Shown one piece after another: positions 12,794-23,700 of a stretch of 64,000 nucleotides of DNA. The DNA comes from Psettodes erumei (lineage: Eukaryota > Chordata > Actinopteri > Pleuronectiformes > Psettodidae): positions 446,534 to 510,533 of the forward strand of contig JAFBJZ010000818.1 in the NCBI GenBank assembly GCA_016785225.1. The letters run 5' to 3'. Numbering within the stretch: position 1 is the first letter of the stretch; the number at the start of each line of letters is the position of its first letter. The notes under the pieces were generated by a model, which saw only the letters and a program-made list of their open reading frames with translations, had not been told where the DNA came from and searched no databases. The translations under genes were made by a program, and so were the position numbers.

Positions 12794-13896
12794 TGAGAGC
12801 GAATCACCAACAGTTAAATTCATCTGTCTGTTTCAGGGCCGAGGTTGCGTTCCCTAATTCTCCTCCTGCGATTGTGAGGGGCCGCTGTCTTCGCAAACAA
12901 CGCGGGGGTTATTCAGCAGTCAAATTCCGCACGTGCGAACGCACACACACACAAACGCACACAAGCGCGCAGAAAACGCACGCGCAGATACGCGCACGCC
13001 AGCTGGGAAGGAATTGTGGAAACGCGCAAATACTGTACGCAGGCAGGCGTTTGAATCCTGGCGTGCGCACAAACGTGTTTTTTCCTCTCGGTATCTAGGT
13101 CATCGACTCAGTCGGACTATTTAAAGTTGCGTTTATATGCGCGGAGTTCCTTCGAGCGTCGTCATCTCCTGAGGATGTTGCGCAGCGCCAGGGCCCCTGG
13201 ATTTACGGGCCCATTCGCTCAGTTACTGTATCGCAGGTCATTTGTAATTCATCGCGTATTAAATACACCGTCCTTGGATGCGTGGATACCAGACATCTGC
13301 GGCGCCGACAGGTCGCTTCATCCGCCCGGAGATAACAGCTGAAAATGATTAGTCGTTCAGCTGAGCAATTATTTATTGACTTTTTTTTTTTTATAGCCCG
13401 CAACAGTTTTGATAATCTCCTGATTTATTGCATCATCGTCATTGATCGCATATTTCGGGGTTTGAGTGTTTCTGTTCAGTCATTTTTAAACAGCTGTTTG
13501 ATTTTACAGCCTGAGTATGTGTGTATATATGTATATTAATGGTTGGTATAATCAATAGGTCGATTGGTGATGTAATCGTTTTTACTTGCAGCCCGGCGCA
13601 TTTTCTCATGCTCGCTCGCAAATGTTGAAATACTGTCATATGTGCTCGGCGGCCGATCGCGAGGGCCTATAATTAGCTGAGTCACTTAATCCCGTCGCCG
13701 GTGGCGATGGGTTGTTATTTTGATCTCAACTTTTAAAGTTTCAAAGCAGTTGACCCACAACCCCCCCCCCCCTCCATATTTTTTTACGGCCAGTCTCTGC
13801 TAATTACTCAGCCTGTATAAAGTAATAACCACGCTGCAGGAATGAGAATATTTCCTTATTAACAGCATTAACAGCCTGGAGGAAATTGCTGCACCG

Positions 13897-13956
<60 letters not shown>

Positions 13957-14577
13957 ATCTGAGAGCAGCTGTTTGGGCATTCGGTGCCTTGCTCAAGGAC
14001 GCACCTTGGAGCTGCCAAGCCATTACCCCCCCAGTCTTTCTCTAATGTTTCTGTCTTCATCACTCCTCCTTGACTCCCCTCCTCCCCTCCTCCCTCCTTG
14101 CCCCCCCCCCAGCCTCACTTCTCCTTGCCTCTTTAACATCTCTACCTTTTTATCTATTCTTATCTGCCGTCTCCCGCTCCATTGTCCCCTTCTCTACCTC
14201 ACCCATTCTCCGGTCCCTCCTCTCTCTCTCTCTCTTCACCGCGTTATCTTCGTTTTCCCCTGCTCGCCCCCCCGTCCCTCCTTACTCCCCTTTGAGCTAT
14301 TTCCATCCGTGCCTCCATTTTTTTTCCTCCCGGTCTTCTCTGACTCCCCGACATTTGCTCCTCTTTCACAGCTTGTCTTCCTCAAACTTTCTCTCCCTCC
14401 TCCTCATCTCTCCACTTCTCTCCATCTGTCTGTCTTTCCCTCATTCTTTCTCTCCTGTGTATCCTCACTCTCTCCTCCCTCTGGTCCCCCCAACCCCCTC
14501 CCTTTTTTTTTTTTTTTTATCTCTGCCTTGTTGTCAAGTGGTGACTCACTAGAGGCGAGCAGCCAAGGATCCGGCCA

Positions 14578-14617
<40 letters not shown>

Positions 14618-17600
14618 CCCGATCAGCCGAGAGTACAGCATGCAGGCCACATGCTGTACGCACTGCACACACAAAGACGGCGTTGAGGGCCAAGGGTACG
14701 GGAGGGGGGGGTTAGACACACAAACTCACACGCCGACACAAACGCACACCTCCGTATTGCGATGCTCCGTCGACCGAGTGACGAGTGGCAAACAGACTGT
14801 TGAGTCACACCGGCGGTGCGGAAACATCAAGCGAAAACCGCCAACGCTCTCGCGCTCCCTGTGACTATTTTGATGCCGAGCGATGATTAAAAAGGTTCCT
14901 CTCTCATTTGTTTGGGCAAAATGACAGGGTCTACTTCACCCACCCCTCCAGATGATCAATAACTAACGCTGATCAATAACATGTACGTCTTCTAAAAACA
15001 CTGCGACCTGTTGCTCAAGGCTTTAGTGATAGTGTCAAACCACAAGCAACTGGGTTTATTTCACAACGATAGCAACACGTCCTGTTTGTATTCATGAAAT
15101 GCAGTTGTCAATACCAAGACGTGCACATTTAATAGACGTTTCATTAAACATTAAAGTGCGGTTGTGTTGTTCACATTGGAACACTTCACTAATGTTGTGT
15201 GTGTGTGTGTGTGTTTTTTTCTTTGCGCCTGCTGCAGGTGAAGAAAACCTACAGTCACGGTACGTACAGGGCCGGGGCAATGAGACAGATAAGCCTGGTG
15301 GGGGCCGTGGACGAGGAGGTCGGAAACTACTTCCCAGAATTCCTCAGCATGCTGGAGGAGTCGCCCTTCCTGAAGGTGAGTCGGGACGCGATGAACGGCA
15401 GTGACAGAACGCGCAGAAAGATAATGAACGGGAAAGTATTCGGCGTCGGCCAGGGGCGGACGGTTTCATCGTATGGAGGAAGAACGTGAGCTACAAAATC
15501 TAAAGCTACGCTTTCTCATTTTTTAAATCTCACAGACAATTCTCACCATTTTTAATTTTTAGAAAAAAGCCGGAATTAGCTCACAGCTGTGAACAGTGCA
15601 TGTGATGGGGGCATCTTCCAGCACAGGAGCGTGACGCGCTGATAGTGATTCTCATTTTTAAACAACAGTGGAGCCGAATGTCACGCGGCCAAGTGACATT
15701 TATCAAGCTCTGAATGCGTTGTAAACTGCCGTAGATTCATTGTCGTTTCTTGGTCCGTCTGTGGGATTTGTTTATGATGGCAAAAATATAGAATGTCACA
15801 AGCATCACGAGCCCTCGCGCCCTCCTGTGGGGATTACTGCTTGAGTTAAAACTTACCAAAAAAAAAAGAGCTTTTTGTTTTTCATCGCGCTCCTCATCAG
15901 TACTATGAGGAAGATGACTGACTGCTTCCACTCTCTGTTCCCTTTACTCATTTCCCCTTTTACATTCACTTCCATTGTTGCGCGCGTCCGATTCAAGAAA
16001 TCTGAACAGAGCTCAGCTTCAGCCTGCTCTCGTACTGCTGGAGGATTAGCCAAGATGTTACGTGATGATGCCAGACGCCGTGTCACACAACGCCTGTTCG
16101 CCGAAATACAAAGCAGGCTTTAGTTACCCCGCTCTTAATTTACTTGCTTGCGCCTCATAAATAGTCAATTAATTCGAAATGCCCTGTAACGCGGCTATAG
16201 ACTGGAGGTGTCGGAATATTTTTTTGATGCGCCAGAGATTATTTGGAAACAGCACAAACCGAACAGATGGAGTCTGAGATACTGCGAGACGCGAAACGGA
16301 AACCGCACGCCGAATCTTCTCAGCGGTGGCGTTAAGAGGCGTGTCAGAGCGATTTGATGCAGCTTCCAGCTTCAGTTCAGGAAGTTGCCTCTCTTTGAAA
16401 ATGCCTTTGCAGGAACAGCCCTCCAAAACGCTGTATTTTTTTTTTTTTTTGCCACCGCCGTCCCTGAAATGCAGGCGCGACAGGCTTCTCTGCCGTCTGC
16501 TATCCTGTGCTGACACTTCAAGTCTCCTGCGTGCAGCGCGGCGGTGCGTTGAATATCAAACGCCGCGCTTCCTCTGGCGCTTCCCTATCTGTCGAGAGTT
16601 TTGGCTCTGATTTGGCACCCTCTGAAACGTCTCGGGCGCCAGTGACAGACTCATGCCGGGGGAGGGAGATTTTCTGTTTGGGAATCTGTGCAATAAACAG
16701 AATATACGATAAACTGTTTAACCAACGGAAACGTGAATGATGGGGTAACGTGCTGCTTTGGTTATGCAGTATTCCCCTCGCGTCCTGTTTTCCTCACGCT
16801 TCTTCTCGTCTGTCTGTCCGGCCGCAGAGGACTCTTCCATGGGGAACGTCCTCCAGTCTGAGGCTGATGAGTCCCACGGAGAGCGACGACGGTCCCATAA
16901 TGTGGGTCAGACCAGGAGAACAGATGATACCTGTGGCTGATATACCAAAGTCCCCCTTTAAAAGAAAACGGTGAGCACGCCGCACTTTACTGATCATTGT
17001 ACGAATGTGCGCCCCGGCAAAGCCAGCCAGTATTGTGGATCCCCCTGCTGTGAGACGGAGACGCAATCTGCAGGGATTTTTTTTTGAAAGCCTGTATGGA
17101 TGCTGCTTGTGCGGCCTACATGTGTCACTGGTGTGTGTGTTTCTGTGCGCACGTTTAATGAGCCAGCTTGCCTCTGTTCTCCCTCCTCAGCCCGTGAGAG
17201 CTGATTATGAAAAACAGTAGCAAAACACGCTCGCGCTACGCGAAGCGGCAGCAGCCGCGATAGCCGCAAGATGCTTTGTTGTCGCCTCGCAGCTCCGGAC
17301 GAGGCAATTACACCCTCTCCGTTCGTCGCTGTCACGGTGTCGTGGTCGCTTACACGTAGGAGCTCTGTTTCGCCCGCGCGCGGGTTCTGAAGCGAGGCCG
17401 CCGCCGCTCGGATGAGATCATCGCGGTGTTAATAGAGTCGACATCAGACGCTACTTCACATGGCGGCCAGCCAAGCTCGGGACAACACGCGCGCGCATTC
17501 CCGTCATGCCTCGTTTCCTTCTCTGTCGCCTCTGCTGATTGCTCGTCACATCAGCAGTAATGTTGTGGAATTCATGTATTTATTTATTTTTCTCTGTATT

Positions 17601-17741
17601 TGTTGATTTCAGCCGAAAGGATCCTTAGAAAAGGAAAAAATGTTTTTTTTTCCCCTAATTCCTGCTTCCAAATAATGCAAATTTATTGGTACATGGTGTC
17701 TAGACAGTGTTTGAAAGGGACGGCTGTCAGGTAAGAGAGAG

Positions 17742-17787
<46 letters not shown>

Positions 17788-20700
17788 ATTGCGAATGACT
17801 TTCACAAACACTTGTTTAACAGCTGGGGCTGAAAAAATCTGTTTTTATAGAGATACGGTGGATGGGCGGATGGGAGAGAGAGGGAGAGAGGTGCGTTCAC
17901 AACCCCCTCCTCTTCATCCTCGTGTGTTGATCATAAATTGCTATTAGTGCTGATTACAGAGTGAAACCTACAAACTGGGCCTTTTGTTTCAAACGTATCT
18001 CCTCTGTCTCCTGCTTCTTCCACCTCTTCCGGGCTCTTTCCCCTCCTCCCACTCCTCCCTCCTTTCTCTGTCCTTGTCCTCATGCTACCTCTAAATATCT
18101 GCCCTCTGTCTCTCTCTCTCTCTCCCTCTCTCCGTTTCTCTTACAATCCATTTTCTGCTTCCTCCTCGTGACCTCTCTTTTCCTGCTTTGAGCAGATTTT
18201 TTTTTTTTTAGAGTCACTGTGCTGTTACTTTCAGGACGTCAAGCAGCGTGTTTACAGAAAGCACATACTGTATACTGGAGTGAGTGTTTTTTGTTCGCGT
18301 CTGTCTGCTCGCGACAAAGACCAGCGCGTCGTAAAGAAATGAACTGGAAAGACCAGGAGACGGATGCGATCTTATCTGCGCCGTGGCCGTGCCAAAGGCA
18401 GGAAGGCTGCTCTGTGAAGGAGCGGCGGCTCCTTTTTCCTGGTGGTTTTCAGCGGGGGGGAAAAAGGGTCAGGCTGTTCCTGTCAGGAGAGCTGAGACTC
18501 ACAGTCTGACAATTCAGCTCGATTGCAGCGGGTCGGCCGGTGAGAGCAAAACCAAAATATGTCAGCTCTCGGCGAAAAAAAAAGAGCACCGCGCTTCCGG
18601 AGACCGGAGATAATTGCAGAGTAAGTGCGGCCGACTTGGCCGGCACCAGTTGCAAAACAGGACGAGGGGCCCTGATGCCGAACACGCTGTCCCTGTTTGG
18701 AGACAAGCTGCGTGACGAATGAGCGTCGAGATGTTAAAACCCCAAGCCTGCCTCGTAAGGAAGTTTGCTGAGGGGAGAGGGAGAGAAGTTCAGCACTCGA
18801 TCAACAGGCAGCAGTTTCCACTGTGGGTTTTGTCTCCCTTCACTCGGGAACGTGTTTTCCTTAGTGGCCAAAAAACAGGAGAAATGATTACAGCTTGCAA
18901 AAACTCTGTGAAGCTCTCATTTAATCCCTTACACCAGTTTCTGACATTAGGTGTGTTTTTTATTTTCAAATTGTGCATTAAAAAATCAGAGAGAAAAAGA
19001 AATCAAAAAAAGAAATTCTTGTGTGATCGTGCGTGTAAATGCGATCCTCGTCCTTCGTGCTGTCGCTTTAAGATGTACATTAACAGTGTTTGTCGTCAGA
19101 GAAGGTGGTTCCCTCCTGTCTCCCTCCTCTCCCTCCTCTCCCCCCTCATCCCCTTCTCCCCTCCTTCGTCCACTCGTCTGCTCCCCCCGCTCTCCTCCCT
19201 GCTTTATTTGCCCATAAATGCGAGCGCCGGTGTGAGTGTGTCTCGGCGACCTGGGCGCAGCACACGCTGAACAATGCCGCCCCCCCCCACATAGAAAAAA
19301 AAACGGTTACAGTAGACGGCAGACTACAGTAGACTTTGAATATCACTGGAGATGTGCACGTTCAGCACTCCTCCCTCGCCACCCTCCTCTTTCCACAGTT
19401 TCACTTACCGGCTTTTCTGCTTTTACATTTATTACTGTCAGCCTGCAGTCAGTGTGTGTGCGCTGGTGTGTGTGTGTGTCTGTGTGTGTGTCCCTCGACT
19501 CTCTGCTATTTCCCCTCAGCTTCTTTCTTCCTCTTCCACCGTCTTGCCTCTCCCCTTATCTCTGAATGAATGAATGAAGGCACGGTTCGGCGTTCGGCGC
19601 GGGTAGTCTCAGGGCTCCTCCGCTCCACGTACGTGCGCGTCTGCGTTTGCGCTCTCGCAGGCCGCGTGCGCGTGTTTGTGTGTTTTTTATCCCCCCCCTC
19701 CCCCGTTTGAATCCGTCTGCAGCTCCAGCGTGAGTCACTGATCCAGCGGCGAGCTGACTGCAGTACTTTCATTGTTTGGCGACGCGGCTCATTTTGATGC
19801 TTTCGCTCGTTAGCCCCTCGGTCTGTGCGCGTATTTGAGCGATGATGTCTCTTTATTCCGTTTTACATTCCATTATCTATTTTAAAAGCAAACTGGTTGT
19901 TTGGCAAAAAAAAAAGCCCTCGTGATTTTCCAAGCAGCTGCTACTGATTTAAAAAAATTGTCATTCTAATTTCCCAGCGTTCCATGTTTTGAATCCAAAA
20001 TAATGCTTTGTTGATCGTGCAGAGAAATTCATTTTTGCCACCAGCCAACGTGGAAAAAGTAAAGACATGGTGGAGGAACTGAAGGATTAAGATGTTGGCC
20101 TTAAGTGAGGAAAAGCACAGGTGCAGTTAATGATATCTGCAGACAGTAGATGTGGCGTCACTCTGCGCTGTGGGCCCGCAACTTAAGATTTTAATTATGA
20201 TTTAATGTGTTGATCCGCTTTCCAATTTGAAGATGTCACTCAGAATATGTCGGTCACAGTTTCCCAGATTCTGTGATCACATCTTCAAATAGAGTTTTTG
20301 ATAGTGGTCCAAAACGACACTCAAAGATATTTACCAAAAAAAACGCCCTCACAATTTACATAAAACTGGAACCGGAAAATGTTGACTAAGATGATAAATC
20401 GGCTGTTAAACCAGCTGGTCCTGAACACACTTACGGGGATGCTTCATGACGTTGTCCTGCCTACATCCTCTCCCGCTCCTGGTGTCACACTGTGGATGAA
20501 ATTGAAGGGCAAGTCAAGCAGGATAACAACAATGCCAGCGGTCGGTCTGGGCGCTTTTATTTTGCACAGCAGACAGGAAACGAGGAAATAAATAACACCG
20601 AGAGAGCTTGCGGCCCACTCACCTTTTAGTCTTTTTTTTTTTCTTTATTTAGACGGCAGGGAAGCAGACACACGGGAGAAATCTTTGTCCAGCTGTGTGG

Positions 20701-23700
20701 GCGCCCTCGTGTCTTTTTTTTTCTCCCCCCGCTTCTTTTGACTGTTGGGTTTCTGTCCCCTCGCAGCTCCACTAACGAGGTGAAGAACCTGCTGCAGTCG
20801 CTGCCCAGGACCAGCGAGCCCAGAGAGATGCTGTTTGAGGATCGGACCCGGGCCCACGCGGACCACATCGGTCAGGGTTTTGAGCGCCAGACCACGGCGG
20901 CCGTCGGGGTGTTGAAGGCCGTGTGCGCCGCAGAGGGGTAGGCAGCGAAGCGACGCGTGCTCGCCCTCAGGATGCCTGTTCACTGACTGACCGATATCAC
21001 GCAATCGCCCCCTTCCTCTCTCCTCTGTCTCTCCCCCTCTCCCTCCCTCCCCTCCACTCCCCCGCCTCCAGCTCGGAGCCTCCTCGTGTAACCAAAGACG
21101 TCGTGTGTTTCCACGCTGGTGATTTCCCCTACGTCGTTCAGAGGCTGCAGCTGGACCTTCACGAGCCCCCGCTGTCTCAGGTGTTAACATTACACACGCA
21201 CACAAACCCCCCCCCCAGTGTGGCCCTAATAAAACACTCCGTAACCACCAATGGATGAGGTGGGTTATAGAAACTTATGTTGGATGGTGGCACCCGGTGG
21301 AGCAAAAATGAATTGCAGTAAGTTAGAGGACCTGTCTGGAACAAAGACATTATGGTGTTCAGTAATTTATAATTGAATTTACAACGAGTTGGCAAGTACA
21401 GTAGAGCCGTCTGGGCGTAGGTGTAGGTCGCCTACAGCATCAGCGGCTAGAATAATGACTTATTATTATTCCAAACCACCATGGTGAGCTTCAACGCTGA
21501 TAAAAGGAAACGCAGAAATTAAACACAGACACACTGAGAAACAACCTTCAACTTTTTTCATCATTTTTTATGTAATTTTATAGCTGTAAATCAGCTTCAA
21601 ATCAATTCAGGTTTTTTTAAAAATTGCATATTTTATAATTTTACACTGTCAGGATTGATTAATGCAAACAAGCTTTAGTTTTTAAAGTCAGGATTCAGGG
21701 ATTTTTAACATCTATCTTTATCTATCTATGTATGAAAACTTAGATTTAAGTTCTTCAAAAATCAGATGCGCTTCTTTTCCTCCTCATCTCCTCATCCTCC
21801 CCCTCTCTCTCCTGACAGTGTGTGCAGTGGGTGGACGACGCCAAACTCAACCAGCTGCGTCGCGAGGGAATCCGCTACGCCCGCATCCACCTGTGCCACG
21901 ACGACATCTACTTCATCCCCCGCAACGTGGTCCACCAGTTCAAGACGGTGTCCGCTGTCTGCAGCCTGGCATGGCACATCCGCTTAAAGCAGTACCACCA
22001 GGGCGAGGAGGAGGAGGAGGAGGAGGAGGAGGAGGAGGAGGAGGAGGAGGAGGAGGTGGTGAAGGAAGAGCAGGAAGAAAAGCTAATTGAGTTGAAGGAG
22101 GAGAAAGAGTTTGAGGGAGAGGAGGGTAGGAGAGAAAAGAAGGCTGAGAAAGGAATGAAGGAGAGGATAAAAGAGGAGGACGAGGAGGCGGATGTGGAAG
22201 AGCGCAGGACGTTGCCGGCTGTCAAAAAGGAGGAGCAGGATCACCATCCTCCGCAGCGTCCGCCTCTGTTTTCTCCGCCTGCTCGCTCAGCGGACTCGAA
22301 CGCGAGCGGAGCTGGAGGCAGCGAGGAGGAGACCGGAGGAAAACCCAAACGGCAGGATTCGCCTCCTGCTAAGGCGAAGCCGGAACCTCCAGCTCCCCCT
22401 CTTTGCAAAAATAAATCACCGTCGCCTCTGTCCCCTCCTGCCTCTCTTCATTCTCCTCATCAGAGCACGAAACCCAAAGCATCATCAAAGTCGCACCATC
22501 ATCATCACCATCACCACCACCATCACTCAGACAGCAGAACGACATCTTCCAGCACAGCGTCCTCTTCCTCCTCATCCTCTCCATCTCCCAAATTGCCTCC
22601 ATCTTTTTCTAAGTCTTCCTCCTTTTCTGCGCCTTCAGCAGGATCCAGTGATGCTCCTTTACGCTCCTCCTTCGCGGCTCCCAGTCCGTCTTCTTCTACC
22701 TCCTCCTCCCCTGTCCTGTCAACGTCCTCCCCCGTGTCAACCTCCGCCACATCTTCCCTGACCAGTCCGCAGCCTGCGGGGGACTCGCGTCCCTCCGCCC
22801 TCCCTCCGTCTTCCCAGCCGCCTCCCACCTCTCAGTCAGACCAACCGAAGGACAGAGACTCGCTCCGTCTGAAGCCAGACGGCGTTTCAGACACACGGAC
22901 ACAAGCGCAGTCGGAGACTCGAGCGTCATTGCGGTCACCGGCGGCGGACGCGCAGGCGCACCACTCCCACGCCGACACGCGGACGCACGCGGCGCCGCAG
23001 AAATGGACTCACGACTCGGACTGCAGGACGCCGGTGGATTCGCAGATGCGCGCGCCACAGGACTCCGGGAGGCAAGGGATTTACATGCAGCAATACGCAC
23101 CCCAGCATCTCCGACCTCCCCACCTCCCTCAGATGCTTCCCCCTTCCTTCTCCCCCCTCCTGCCGCACTCCCACCTCCCTCACAGACCATCAATCCTCCC
23201 CCCGAATCCGCGACCCAGTCCCTCCCTCCCTGCGCAGGCACAAACTCTTAACTCTTTCCTGAGTCAGAAGCCGACGCCCCACCCGGTTCACATGGGCCAG
23301 CTTCACCTGCACCCCCCGCACCAACCAAATATCACCACCCAGTCCCAGCCGTACTACCAGCCCCACCTCGTCACCTCCCCGACTCAGCCCAACTCTCCTC
23401 TCGCCGGCTCCCAGCCTCTTCCTCCTCACCTTCCTCACCACCACCAGTTCGCCAAACCCTTCTTCCCCCCTCAGCACCCCCACTTCTCCTCTCACCCCTT
23501 CCTCCCGCCCCAGCCTTACCTCCCTCAACCCCCCAGCTCTTACCCGCTGCAACCGCAGTACCAAACCTCGGCGTCGGCGCAGGTTCAGCTCTCTCTGTCT
23601 CAGCCTTTCCCCCAGCCCCCTCCCCCTCCTCCCCCTTCCTCCTCGCAGTCTCTGCCCCCCCCTCCTCCTCCTCTTCCGCCTCCCCTCCCGCCTCAGCCTT

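Larger units (their letters stand above)
8796..15237 (+). other. rsbn1l 6.4-kb intron, repeat-rich
   Basis: This is the largest rsbn1l intron in the window. It contains a perfect hairpin (8899-8939), many (CA/TG)n arrays (10178-10221, 12564-12595, 12755-12791, 13901-13955, 14583-14616), a 480-base pyrimidine-rich tract (14036-14520) and a possible repeat fragment at about 13976-14030. No coding exon is recognised. Confidence 0.8.

Noticed and set aside
13886..14686. 266-codon plus-strand frame
   Set aside because: It is made of a CA array, a C/T tract and another CA array. The His/Thr and Ser/Pro/Leu composition is a repeat artefact.
22192..22761. 189-codon plus-strand frame overlapping the rsbn1l tail in another frame
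   Set aside because: A low-complexity shadow with no conserved motif and no separate start context.
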